A stretch of DNA of 64,000 nucleotides from Heterobilharzia americana. Taxonomy: Eukaryota > Platyhelminthes > Trematoda > Strigeidida > Schistosomatidae. The translations under genes were made by a program, and so were the position numbers. Below the pieces are notes generated by a model. That model was given only the letters and a program-made list of their open reading frames with translations. It did no database searches and had not been told where the DNA came from. The DNA lies in assembly GCA_944470555.2 (NCBI GenBank), contig OX104130.1:54779491-54843490 (forward strand). Reading direction: 5' to 3'. Below, piece after piece: positions 1 to 13,800 of the stretch (positions are counted from its first letter, which is position 1; each line of letters starts with the position of its first letter).

Positions 1-1690
1 TATCACCTGCACTTCTTCCAGAAATACCACCTGCAGCCCAGCCACAGAACTACAAGTGAACACAAATCCTCCAAGGAAAGTGGAAGTCCTGAACGCCATA
101 AAGCTACTGAAATGTGGGAAAGCAGCAGGACCACACGGGATCCCACCAGAAGTACTTAAAACAGACGCAGAGACAACAGCAGAGATGCTCACACCACTAT
201 TGCAGAAGGTGTGGAAGGAAGAGAAGGTAGCTGCCCATTGATTAGAAGAAGGGTTATCTTATCAAACTCCCAAAGATGAGCAACCTAAGTGTTTGCAATA
301 ACTGGCGCGGAATCACTCTCCTGTCCACCCATAGCAAGCAAAATATTAAGCCACATCATCCTAGAGAGGCTAAAGGATGCACTGGATTCAAAACTACAAC
401 CGGAACAGGCAGGCTTCAGGAAGTATAAATCATGTGCGCACCAAATTGCAACGCCACGCCACGCATCATCATAGAACAGAGTATAGAATGGCAGTCAACT
501 ATTCACCTTACCTCAACTTCATCGACTTTGAGAAGGCTATAGACAGCGTCGACCGAGAGATAACTTGGAAACTGCTTCAACACTACAGAATACAACAAAC
601 CTTTATCAAACTCATTCAACAACTATATGAAGACGCCACATGCCAAGTAATTCACAACCGGAAGCTCAGTGATGCTTTTGAAGTGAAGACAGGGGTGAAA
701 CAAGGTTACCTACTATCACCCATGATATTCCTGATTATGTTGTGGTGGACTGGATCATGCCACAAACAGTGGTGGGCGAGAAGAGGGGTATACACTGACT
801 GGACTGCGGAAAAGAACCTAGAAGATCTGGATCTCGCCACCGATGACTTGTGTTAGGTGTCACACAAACTTGAAGATCTACAGACGAAAACTAACAAGTT
901 GACAGGAGAGGCAGCTAAACGGGACTTCAAATGAATATAGAGAAGACAGAAGTGATGAAGACACCCAACCAACAACCAACAAAAACAACAAACTCCAATC
1001 ACCATCAACGGGAGAAACTCAAAGGAAATAACCTCCTCCACCTATCTAGGAAGCACTGTTTCAACTACACGGGCGGCACAGGCACAGACGAGGATGCCAA
1101 AGTCAGAATTGGAAAGGCAAGACAGGCGTTCATTAGCCTGAAACCAGTGTGGAGATCTTCCCCACTCACCACAAAGCGCGAACAACATCCGGATTTTCAA
1201 CACCAACGACAGTCAAGTCAGTGCTTCTGTATGGTTCAGAGGCTTGGCGCGTCACGAAAGGGATTTCCAATAAACTACAGACATTCATCAACAACTGCCC
1301 CCTACGCTGGCTCGTTACTGAAGATCAGATGAGAATGCCAGAAAGAATAAGCAACAAGGAGCTCTGGGAACGAACCAACCAAGAAGCTATCACCCAACAA
1401 ATATGCATTGGAAGGAAGTGGAGATGGATTGGGCATACACTGAGAAGGCCGACTGGGGACAACACGCGCCATGCCAGGATATTGAGTGGAACCTCGATGG
1501 GAAGCGACGAGTTGGACGTGCGAGGGTGACATGTAGGAGATCGTGTAAGGAGGAAATGAGAACTTGTGGGCTGCCGTGGAGCCAGGTTGAAAAGATTTCA
1601 GAGAACAGAGTTCACTGGAGACGTGCCACTGAAGCCCTGTGTTCCATTAGGAACCCAAGGGACTAATAATAACATAAAAATAATAATTCG
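1..1690 (+). mobile_element. RTE-clade non-LTR retrotransposon, 5' cut by window edge, decayed
   Basis: Translated pieces in shifting frames give an ordered reverse transcriptase and C-terminal region: GKAAGPHGIPPEVLK near 119-160, FIDFEKAIDSVDRE near 519-560, a VKTGVKQGYLLSPM motif near 682-725, a decayed catalytic block near 825-850, then LLYGSEAW near 1225-1250 and the C-terminal WERTNQEAITQQI and [14 protein letters not shown] blocks near 1365-1460. The coding part ends at 1666 and is followed by a short A/T-rich AATAAT-like tail, the usual simple-repeat 3' end of RTE elements. Many frameshifts and stops make it inactive. At least four other copies of the same family lie in this window. 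SR2-like identity is probable but not proven. Confidence 0.9.
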
Positions 1691-4354
1691 GTATCACACT
1701 CATAAATGAGGTTATCCAGTCTCATGTTCTACTAATACAGGGTAGTAGAAGTTGAAACTGTTTGACAATAACCGCTAACCTGTGAAGTTGTAGTGTTGTT
1801 TTATAATGTGTTTCTCATACGATTATGTGTAGGTTGACCTTTCATTGTGTCATCCGATACTATGCATGTTTTCTGAATTAACATTTGACATTGACAACTA
1901 GAAATATTACGGGTACCTGAAATCTAGTGACATTTCATTCCTGGTCAGAACAATGATGCAAGTGTGAAATATTTCCGTTCCAGATTCTAAGCAGTAACGA
2001 CCAGTCAGTAAGAAGTGAAATTTCACTCAAACTACTTGTTGGCAAACAATGTTAGTCAAAATCATGCTGATCTTCGAAATGTGAAATCGTGCGTGAGCAC
2101 CAGCGTACTGCCACTTCTATGCCTTGTGATTTTTCAAGGGTTTATACCTACAGATCTTGGAGTCTGCACCATAACTGAAGAGTCATTGGTTCGAAGACTT
2201 CATTACTAATAACTCAGTGTCACGTTTGTAAGAATCAAACAGATGAATTGATCATCTACGCATAAAGAGTGATTATGAAGTTTCCAGCAACACAACAACG
2301 GGCATAGTTGCGAATGTCACCCTGTTTATTTTCACGTACTAAGTTAACTTGATTCAATCTTTCAACGAATGTAGCGTGCATTCACATATTTAGACGGGAT
2401 GAAACGTTTGCAGTAATTTGTTCACCAGACATGCAACTACAACTTCGATAGATACTCCTTGTTGCTACTTGAAGTGTGGCTTATTAAACTTTTAAAGTAT
2501 TCTGATCATCGAAGCCTATTAAGCATAATAATCTATTTTCCTCAAGCTTTTTCACCCACCTTTTCGCCCTTTGCACGTACATACGCCATACAAAAAAGAC
2601 ATACAAGTTCACACTACACGATTAGTTATCATAATTTAGAAAGACAATGACTTTACGAAGAGGACTGGACGAGGAGATTAAATACACGGTTTTTTGAATT
2701 CATCTATATTTCCTTGATATTTTAATTTTGATTATTTCCCTGAAGAAGCTCAGACCAGACTTCCGTGCGAAAAGATGGAATTATTTGATTTGAAACCCGC
2801 TGTGATTTACATAAACACAATTCTATATCTAATGTTTTTTCACCCTCGTCAAAGACAACATTTATTAAAACAGAACCTAATCAATACCTTAGCTGTTCTT
2901 TGCGTTGATGCAACATTATTGATTCGAGATTATTTAACATTTGAGGGATTACCATATCAAATTGGTTGTAACTGTCAACGTTTTGCCAACAAAGTTTTAT
3001 TTCACACTGTTTGTGTTTTCATCTGATTCAAAGTTTCAGTGGATGTCTGCATTTAAAAGTAGATCGCAGAAGCGCCTATTAGTGTACTCACGGGTGAATT
3101 ATTAGCTTTCCCAGTGTAGCTGATACGACACAGCTACAGGTTCCTTCGTATTCTTCTGCACTTTCTTCTTTTAGTCAGAATAAAGTTTGTTCTCACTATC
3201 CGATATGTCAACTGAAAGCACTATGCCTTCCTAAAGAGGAAATCAGATACATTTTGCTTACAGTCTCTGAAGTTGAATCCTGAGTGACAGTATAGAATTC
3301 TACTGCATGACATGCAACATCATGAAATCACATTTCTCAACCTGTCTAATAGGCTTCTGAATTTCACTTGTATTCCACTGCTCTGATCACCATAAGCATA
3401 CGACTACGCAGTGTGATTTAGTCGGAAATCTCTACTTATCATAAACGGTCGAATAGTAACTGAAGAATTTGTGTTGAGAGACGAAACTTTATCATGCACT
3501 CAAGCTCTGAACACGAAACTTGTATTGTCCATGTTGGCAATGATTAGCTGCTTGAAATCCAGTTTTCACATCACTTCATTTATGAACTGAAATGAATGAA
3601 TTCGACTTGTGAATGGCTACATTGAGTAGGTGAGAAGTAATGATCATTTGTATGTGACAACAATTAGTCAAATGATGACACCGACAGTAGCCGAAAATCC
3701 ACGAAGACATTTAACCTAGTGAAGGAGAATATTCATTTGGGTTTCAAGGCATCAGCAAACACAACACAACTAGATATAGTGTCAATCAGTATGGATGGCC
3801 GAATTAGGCATCTATCCTGGCTTTGATGTCATGCACTAGCCGTGTATTCGCCTACTTAGGAGACCGACATCAATCAGAACGCGACATAGGTTCATCAAGT
3901 GAACACAGGGGAAAGTTTCTCTTGTGCTTCATCATTTTCTCACTAAATGCAATGAAATTTCTTATAGATAAATGACTTAACTCAATAATTCAGAATCACC
4001 CGTGAGTAAAAACCTCTAGGAAATAACTATAGACATATTTTCATTGCATGAAGTAATCTATTGTTAAATAAGATGGAGGAATGAAGTCACACATTCGAGA
4101 AATAAGCATGAAGACTATGCAAATCACTTGAAGTAATAGACAAGATCTGATAAAGACAAGCAGTAAACAGAAATGAAAATCACTACATGATCTTGATTTA
4201 GCATAAGCAAAGGATATTAGTTGAAAAGGATCTGTTCTGATACAAAATGATAATTAAAAGATTAGTAAACAAACGTTAATTTAAAGGCTTAAATAATGAC
4301 AGTGTGAGATCATTATTGAGTGTGAAGGTGACTAGGAATGAGTTAGTACTCGTT
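1691..4354. other. no recognisable gene
   Basis: AT-rich sequence lying beyond the stop of the Delta-like gene. Open frames here are short and have no domain I recognise, including an 83-codon one at 2775-3026. Any 3' UTR of the minus-strand ligand gene would lie just left of 4355, but I cannot fix its poly(A) site. Confidence 0.5.
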
Positions 4355-4846
4355 TTATATTCGCAAATTATATTTCGGCTCAAGGTATGTACATCCTGCT
4401 CCAAATACTTCTGATTGTTGGAAGAAATTTCCAGGTATCTGTAAGGTGGACAGCTGCTCTTCACCCGATGTTTCGAATAGTCGACCCTCTATATCTGCGT
4501 CGTCATGATTTTTACCATGATTATGATTTTCTTGGTCTACTTGACATTCACCCCCCAGTGCTGTTTCCAGTGTGTCATATTCTAACTGACTATACGGATC
4601 ATAAACAGAACCTTGAGATTTTCTTAACAACACATTCTCAGCAAGATGAAGTCTGCCCTGTAAAAAGTATTCAGGAATTTCATCATAGACTGTTGACTGG
4701 CATTTTTCAGTCTTTAGTGTTCGACTTCTTGGAAAGGAATGAGGTTTCGCTGCAGGAGATCGTTGAGGTGTTGGCAGTGGTTGAAAACGAGAAAGGCTGG
4801 ATTTTGTGTAAGTAGTCGCGTTTACAGGGTTTTGGTCATATAGCAC
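4355..4846 (-). CDS. delta: probable last exon of Delta-like ligand (cytoplasmic tail)
   Basis: An open minus-strand frame of about 160 codons after a plausible acceptor (TTCACAG) and ending at a stop at 4355. It is rich in Ser, Pro, Tyr and acidic residues (STVYDEIPE, SVYDPYSQLEYDTLE, TYLEPKYNLRI), fitting a disordered signalling tail; no folded domain is visible. The last residues L-R-I fit a class II PDZ-binding pattern. The acceptor is phase 0, or phase 2 if 4853 is used, while the preceding transmembrane exon leaves in phase 1, so an intervening small exon or a further break is implied. Assignment rests on strand, order and composition. Confidence 0.6.
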   Translation of the reverse strand: MLYDQNPVNATTYTKSSLSRFQPLPTPQRSPAAKPHSFPRSRTLKTEKCQSTVYDEIPEYFLQGRLHLAENVLLRKSQGSVYDPYSQLEYDTLETALGGECQVDQENHNHGKNHDDADIEGRLFETSGEEQLSTLQIPGNFFQQSEVFGAGCTYLEPKYNLRI

Positions 4847-7800
4847 CTGTGAACTAAGGATCGGTAAAATATTCATGCATTCAATAGAAGTTAAGTTCAA
4901 TGGTAAACGATCAATTTTGTACGACATAGAATAAAGTTAGTTATATGACAGATGATTTCTAAGTATTCTTTTTATTCTCTAGACAGTCACAATTACAGTT
5001 GCCTATCAAATCAAAAGTGGTAGGTCAGTGTATGTAGGTGAGAAATGAAATGTTCACTTTCAATATTTTAACGCTTTCCGAATATTCTATGAAGGTTAAC
5101 AACGCACTGGTGCTTTCATAGGTACAGTACATGCACAACACAATGGACTGACAGATGAACCAGTGTAGATGCTTGAGTGAAGTTGCATGGACTCAGGTTA
5201 TCCAATACTAGTGGGCGAATGTGAAAGTCATGAATTCTATTGCTCACTGGAATTAGATTGCGTGACAAGAGAAACAGGTCTCACTAAAATTTCGCTTAAT
5301 CTGAGTTTTACAAACAGCCTGCTCACATCGGCTTCCAAATCTTAGTGGGAGGAAGATTTGTAATTCACATTGGTGAAGTGTCAGTTATCGCATTCAATGA
5401 ACTCATTTCACCTTCCAGATTTCCGTGCAGTAGCCAAAGGAAGGCTATGATTTCATTAGTCAAGTTTGACGCTGTCTAGAAACAGGATGAGTAACCAAAT
5501 TTATATATATTTCTCCCCAATAAGATGATACAGTCAAATAACTTCATTTTAGATCTGATATGGCAAGAGAATGTCAGCAAAACTGTGTTGGACTCAGTGG
5601 CTTGTTACAACCTCGTTTGTGTTGGATTCAAGTATGAGAAGAAACATTGGTACGAGAGCGAGTAAGTTGAACTGATGGATTTCGAATTGTAGGAAAACAC
5701 GCATATCATTGTATTCGACTACCAGATTACTGCAGATTCTTCTATACACTCATTAACTATGATGAAGGGCAGATAGACAGAGGAATGAAGAACGTCAAAT
5801 ATCAGTTAATCAGCTACAGTTGACATAGTCAGTGATGCAACAGAATAAAATCGGACAAGATAAACATTAGAAGTCAATGTTGAATTACTTCGATATTTTA
5901 TATTGCATAAAAAAATTTCACTCAGATCCTCCATGTATTCTGAATATGTAAATTTCTCCACAATGCCATTTATATGGATGAATATCACCAGGCGCTTACA
6001 TTTCACATACGCAATAAGAATTCCTTACATGTTGATAAAATACTTAAAGTATCAGGCATAATTCATATGACAACGTTCACCAGCCATTCTTTTATCAACA
6101 CTCTTGATTTGTGAAATTAACCGGGTAATAAATGATTGTAGACAACTGAGAAGAATACGACGAGTATAAGATTTCACTGTAGACTGATTTTAACATAGAG
6201 AAAAGGCATCTAACGCTACACTGTGGGGGAATGTTACTCAGTGCACCACACCTCATGAACAACTCAGTGAATAATGTTGCAAAGCGACGGGATAATAACA
6301 TTTCGAAAGAAAAAAGCACATCACTGAAACTACAAACAGCAAATTCACACATATCGTGAAAACCCAATGCTTTTGCTTTTTCATTGTGTGTGTGTGTGTG
6401 TGTGTAAAGTTGTTTTGTGATTTAGTAAGCAGAAAACACCCGATGAAATGAGTGCAGCCATTAGTTAAACTTCAGATCTGAAAATGGTTCACACTATTGA
6501 CATAGTAGTTTATGCCAGCACCAGACTGGTAACTTGGAGGCTGCTAGTCTGAATCCTCCAACTACCCACATTTCCAATTCACCTACAGTCATCACTCAGT
6601 AGGAATAATACAAGTCTGTCAAACAACGGCTATCCCAGATAGTTCAACTCTTAATCATATACACATGCATAGCAAGAAATATAAAGTTCCGACTGTCAAT
6701 CTATTTAACCAGACACCATGAATTTCGATGAGTCCTACATGTTAAATCTCACCTTTCTGTACATTCACCTATTTTACAAAATATTACGATGCAGCCACTC
6801 TCTATTACTTGATTGCGGGTGTGTTCATATTTTTTACATGAGTGAAATTCACCTGCACACTAATAAACAATTAATAGATGTTGTATGAAATCGAATAGGC
6901 TGTAAATATGGTGAACAAATATTCAATCATATAATTTATTTATGTAAAAATGTGACAGTCTCGAAAATGTTTTTGTCAATCGTTAGATTGATTAGTTAAT
7001 ATTACACTCTAAAAATGTTTACAAATATTTTAGACACTAGTCAACAGTATTGTCATCGGACTATTCCCGTTTGTAGATATTTGTTCAGTACTTGGAGCTA
7101 TACAACACGGAGACTGATATTCTAGAGTTATGTACGAGTCTAATCCATATATTGTCGATGTAATATCCAGCATATATATGTATGGATTCAACGATATCGA
7201 ATACTTTCAAGACTTATTGACCGATTCCTAATCATCGACAGGAGAAACCAGCTTAGGTATGGGCAATAGGTATTCTTATAAATAGCCTTACACTTGATGA
7301 CTTGTGCGAGAATTCTCATCCTTCAGCAGAATATTTCATTTCAGACTTCAGGGAAAGTTCAAGTCACGTTCTGAGAAGACTGCATAGGATAAAATACACA
7401 GATATCAGTCACTTGAACTTGGACACTCCATGCAGCAACATGCTTCTCAATGTGATAGCTTACATTTAATTTTGATATTTCTGATTTGAAGCCCTGTCTC
7501 ATAAGACTACTGTCTTCAAGCAAAGGGTGAAGGGAGGGCAGCACTGCTTCTCTTACACCTCTCAGTTTAATTACCTTTCATTAGTTGAGGAGATACAATC
7601 GTACACACTCCTTGTATTCTTGACTACTGATGCATATGAGAAGATCCTGATAGAAAATAGGCGACACAGATCAGATTTAAGGTGACATGCATGCTGCTGT
7701 TAAGTGTGCTAACTGAAACTCATGGCCTTCAGTAGTAAGCTTAACGTTGGTTTGCTTGTCTATCTGTTTGCAGCATACAGAGTGAAGACAGTTCTACTCG

Positions 7801-10800
7801 TGATATTTAACATCATACCGTTTTCATAGAGTATTGAAAGCATTGGCTCCCAATTATTTTTATGCTTAGACGTGAAAGCCTATTGTCTTGTAAAAGGTGA
7901 ACAAACCAAGATTTCTTCGGTAAAAATCTGTCTAACAATTTGTTTGTTTTGACAATATCACAGAAGACAACATCGTGTATCCGAGTGTACTACACTTAAT
8001 TGTCAAATACGCATTCCTCAAGCACTTCAGCTAATGATGCTTGTAAATTTTACTCAGTGATGCACTCAGTATACATTCAGTATACCTATGATTCTTCTCA
8101 GGTTACATACTGTAAAATTCCTAAATGCATGACATCTATTATCGGTTTTAATGTCTTGCACATTGTCGTTAGCTGTTACTGGTAACAGCTATTTCTGCTC
8201 ATAGATCATAGGACCCGAAGGAATAAACTATGCACCCGTACAATCCCAGACACACCTAGTAACTACTGAGAATTTTCATGCACCAGTTATCAGCTACTGA
8301 CAACTTTTCCATTGCATTTTCGATACTCCTCAAAATGAAGTCACAGTGAACATCACTGTCGTATTCTTTTGAGTACTCAGATTCCTGGTTGGGCAGTACT
8401 CTTTCTATCTGGTCATCTTCCACTAACCTGATATGAATGTGGACAATAAATTATGTCCGGAATGTTATCCAGTAAATGCTACTTTTTCACTGTGTGATAT
8501 TTCTAATAAGCAGACTAAAATGGTATTTTAGTTTGTTTATTTAAGTATCTGCTCACAACCTCTTTCAGTGGCATATAGCTGAACTGGTAAATAACTTTAC
8601 GAATCTCTTCACACAATTTTGTGAAGTTTGATGAATTACGTTAATAAAAAGTCAAAAGTAATTCATCTTTTGTGAGTTATCCATACAGTATATACTTAAA
8701 TGTCAACTGTTAAAAGGTTTTCCTAGCAGTTCAGACTAACGTGAACTTACATGATGGGTTGACGACTCCAGCGAAGTTGTATGCACTGAATAGACGTTGA
8801 CGTTGACGATAGACAAAATATATTATTCCACAGAAAACAGTACATAGTCCAAATAACAAACTGAGAAGTATAAAAACCCAGTTGTTATTCGACTTCTCTA
8901 TTATCTAGGATAAAGTTGGGAAAAATATTAAAGATGTGTTACATGGAAAGTGAGACAACAGTGTTGATAATGAGGTATTCTTTAGACATTATTTAAAGAA
9001 AATGAATCTTACAATCTCTGATACATTTTATGTTTATCAATAAGCTGTAGGTAACTGTTGTTGACAGTTTATCCCATACTTCTAAAGTTTTTATTTAAGG
9101 AATGAATATGGTAAATAGCTGGATCGACAAACTTGGAATTCCATCTTGATTTGCCTTCGTCAAGATCTGAATGATTATAACAACAACAAGAAGAACCTTA
9201 AAGACACAGGGATGAGAAATTACTCTTTACAGAGATCCAAGTTGCAGATGGGCGATTTCATTTAAAAGCCAATAGTAGACATCATCTTGCCAATACTATG
9301 TCTGAGTAACTGAATCCGACGTCCTCCACTGTCAACAGATAAATCACATTGATTGATCAAAACAACATGGTGAAGTTCAATTGGCTGACTTTGAGAAAGA
9401 TCGAAATTCTGTACAAAATACTCACCGATTTTGTAGATAACCATAAGGAAATGAAAGTTAGATGAGTATGCTACAACTCATGCATTTCTCATCTCTCTCA
9501 TTCAGATTTTCAGTGCACAGAAAAGACTGGAATTCGGAAACTTCATGGAATACTTCCACAATCTAATCTAGTCTACGTGAGGTCTTCCCCATGTTAACAC
9601 ATCCACAATCATATATTTAAACACTTTTCGACTGAATAGTCCGGATATCTGACCTCTGCTACGAAACAATGAGTGAGCGACAAATCATGACCTGATGTTC
9701 TGTATTCTCCATCTCTGTCACCTCCATGACAAAACAGAATGTAATAATGTGAGTGTGCATCTGAATTAATGAAATTGCAGACAATTTGTCGTTACCATGG
9801 TTGGTAGCCTCCAATGTATGCAAATCGGTACATGTTGAACACCTTCATAGCTTGTTTATTTCGGTTGAGATTTTCGCATTTTGCCAGATCACTAAGTGGA
9901 GACTTGTAATGTTTAGGATAAACGATGAATGGATTGTGTCATAAATAGTTGGTAGGTTATCTCAAGATATTAAGTTGTACATAAAACTTGTTCAATACGA
10001 ACAAAACTGGTAAATAGGAAGGGAGCTTCTTAATTTTAACTGTGAATGGATACTGTTATCTTCTGAGGGAACCAAGTGGACTGAATTTGATCTAATAAAG
10101 ATGTCGAAATGTCAACTACTGGAGTCGACCTACATGTTGAAATATTATTTGTCAAAACAGCTTTTGACGTGATATCCTGTGAGTAGAACCAAGCTATAAA
10201 ATTCATCAAATCTGGAAATCCGTCAAGTTGAATTACTGTTCTCCTGTTGCATCAAGACTTCGTTCATTATTTCATCTGGCAGGATGAAAAGCATCCTTTA
10301 AATGAAATAAAAGAACTTCAGGGGATAGATTGAGAGAGAGATGTTTTTGAAAGATTCGGTCTAAATTCTGTTGAAGGTCTCTTATGCAGTGACCAGAGAT
10401 TTTCAGAGGTCATTATCATACAGAGCACCGAAGCTATGGAAAACATTGAGAAGTAAATATATTTGCGTTATTCTTAATGGTTCACAGTCATTTGACCTAG
10501 ATTCACCAACTTTTCATTCCTGTCGTCTCAGAGACCCCAGAAAGCTTGTCTACGCCTCTGTACATGCCTCAGGTCAACAGTTTTGACATACTGATGTCAC
10601 ATCTCGGTCTGACCAACCTGAACCTAATAATCTTTGATGAAATGAGCATTCTCAAAATCTTCAATACCAAATGCAGAAGCTCAAGTCAAAGATCAAAGAT
10701 CCTTTATCAAATCAGAAGTAGGCCAATCAGAAAGTAAACTGGAGTATTTTCATCGATTTGATCGTCTGCAGACCAAGGAGAGGGCAGAAAATTTTAACTT

Positions 10801-13800
10801 TCCAAAAATCCTGTTTTCCTTACCAATGTTTCAGAGTGACGCTTTTGTGGAATGCTTGTAAAATTCTTCTTTGTCAATGGTATGAAATTAGGTAGACCTT
10901 TCGAACGTATTACTGGTTGATAATCATCAGGCCATGTAGCTGGTGGTGTATTACAATGCACACCAGTCCAACCATTTTTACAAAAACATTGGAAGTTCCC
11001 ATATAGATTTTCACACAATGAATTTAAATTACAGGTGGGTGAAGCTTCAACATAATTCTCCTTGGAAGTTGTGATTTCTCTCGATATTCACACTCATCTA
11101 TATCCAATTCACACCTAGGAACAAAAATCACATGTAACTAACAATCACATGATTTTAGGAAAACAAAATGAGAGGATGTTTTAGTAGAATGCCATGTATA
11201 TTGTCAACCAAGTCTACTCGCCAGAAAGCCCCATTCAGCTCCTGACATTTGATAAATCACTGAAAGCAGACAAGAAGTAGGCAGTCATTTAATCTATATT
11301 CAGGAATTCTCTGTAGTCTGAGTCCCTAGCATCACTGACAATCGGTAACTGAATTTCGAGATTAAATCGATAAATTTAACACTCTCTGTCATCATAAAAC
11401 TTTTTCCACGAGTAGGTCAGTAGTCAAGGTCAAAGTTTATTGTAGCTGTGAAAATCTCAGGATAAGATCACTCTAAATGTAATCACATTCAACTCACTAG
11501 GATCAGACAGCTAATGCTTTTGAATGCGGATGATTGTATATGTAACCCAATAGGAAATACCGCTACACAAGTTCATCTAAAACGCTCTACTTGTAAGAAT
11601 AAGTGAGACTTTCAGAATGATATGTTCTCTAAACTGATTTGAAAGTCAAGTATATTTTTACATATGTTATGGCGTCATGCATGGTGTTCGACAGTTTCCA
11701 ACAATTTTTTTGTACCATCTTTTCGTGAACAGCTTTCAAAAGGCAGCTAACACCTCACTGCAGAATTGTGTCGTAATGAAGAGAAGGAACTCAAATTGTG
11801 GATAAAATCTGAACTACTCATGATATTTTGGGAACTAAAGGTTTCACTGAAACATCAGTTGATTATTTCGAGGTGGGAGATTTAAAAGCAAGAGAAATAA
11901 TCACCAAAATGTTTTCCTCAACTAGTTAGTGCACTTAAATAAATCATTGTTGGTTGCTGCTTCCATCTAATTACAGTCCTATTCGGAAGAAACTGAACAA
12001 CAAGCCTGACCAAGACGAAATGTTTTGTTAGCGCGATGGGCACTTGGGGGTGGGTTGAAACCGAGTCAAGTTACGTTTCATTCTACCATCACTATTTACA
12101 CAATCCTAATCCACTTTATGCAGAGACTCTTCTATGATTCACAAAGCCTTTCTGAATAACTCTGAAACTGTCGAAGTTAAAGTTGTAGCCTGAAAATACA
12201 GCGTGTAGAGTGACCGCTGAGGTGCCTTCAAACTTTTTCATCTCTAACAGCTTTCTAGGGTGTCGGGTGAAAGCCCTCAGCTATTCACTTTTACTGGCTT
12301 CGGTCTCACATGGAACTTGTCCTATGCATATTACTATTGTCAGGAAGTAACAAACCCTCACTCAAAACGGATTTGCTTGTTTCAGATTTATTTGGAAATA
12401 CAAGTGCCAAAATAATGAAATGTGACAAGAGTTCACCTCCACTCAAGCTAATAAATTGAAGTCAGCGTTTCTGATTACTGTTTTCTATGCCTCACTGTCA
12501 GTGACTTTTCTTGTTTAGGTCTTATTTATGCTATGAAAGTTCCACCTCTAGATGTCACCATAGAGACATCAAAATCAGAATTCTAAAGCCTATTTAAGAC
12601 ACTCAAATATCTCAACATTTTGTCTGAAGAAGCTGGGAAATGTGTTAGTGAACAAATATTATTTAGAAAAGTGTAATTGGATTGTCACGATCCAGCTATC
12701 GCTATCCTCTGCTCACGTGGAACAATGGCGGCATGAAGTGAGCTGAAGATGGTGAATGAAAATGGCACAGTGCTGATTAAGGTTGCTTTCCATCTAGTTT
12801 AAGCATCTCAGCGTGTCATTTCACAGTAGCATGGTAGGGTAACTTATTCATTTCAAAATTTGTATCTAGCGAGAAAACCTTCTTATATACTTCTTAGGAG
12901 ATCATATGCAGGTGAAGTATAGTGAAATTGGATGGCTTTAGGTGTTTTGATAACTCAGATCTAATTATCTACTTGCTCATTAGCTCCACCAAGTTTTGAT
13001 TACGCTTCTGCTGAGTTGTATTATTCTCGCTAGTTTCTTCTCCAGCTTCTTCTTGATCTGACGTCATGGATGGTATATTAGTTACGATGTAAACGGTTCA
13101 CAAGAGCTCCACTAGCAGCCTTATTAAGACGTCTTCATTTCTAAATATATCAAAAGACTGTCTCCTGTGTTTATTTGACATTAAATATCTGACATTCGAA
13201 TTCATAACTGTGTACTTGTGACAGCGTTTCCTAGCAGCTGGTGTGATCTCTTCAGAATTGCACTATGAAACTAAGAAGAAATCTCCCATCTTCGTGATCA
13301 AATATCCAAGCTAAATTTTCCTATCAGTTTCATTGACATGTGGTGAAACACCAGGAGATTCTGAACCACAAGGCGTTACTTGGGTTTTAGTGAAAGACTA
13401 TGATTTACCAGAGTAGGTAAGTACATATTTTTGGTGTTCTTTGGAAAGGTGATAGGAATTCTATCAATGTTAGACGTTTCATTAGTGTGAAACTGGCATC
13501 ATCTGAAAATTTCTTTCAAACCATTTCAATGTACTCTGCCTATCTCATTTGTTCTTTACCTGACAATTTCAATAAGGCATTGGCTGTCAGTGACAGCTTG
13601 TGTATTTTAACTAGGATAGTGGAAGATTGGTTCCACTGATCATATTCAGTGTATGCCACGTCAAACAACAGTGTTTTGGATGGTTGATATTTCTACCAAA
13701 ATACTTCCAGGATAGTAGCAACATCATCTAAATTGCTCACAATGATTTCAGCTTGACTACCACTGGTGTCAATTGATACTTACTAGTGAATTTGCAGAGT

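Noticed and set aside
2775..3026. 83-codon plus-strand frame near the left end
   Set aside because: Looks protein-like in places but matches no family I recognise and has no clear splice or expression signals.
4387..4815. 142-codon plus-strand frame
   Set aside because: It is antisense to the better supported ligand tail exon, and has no domain.
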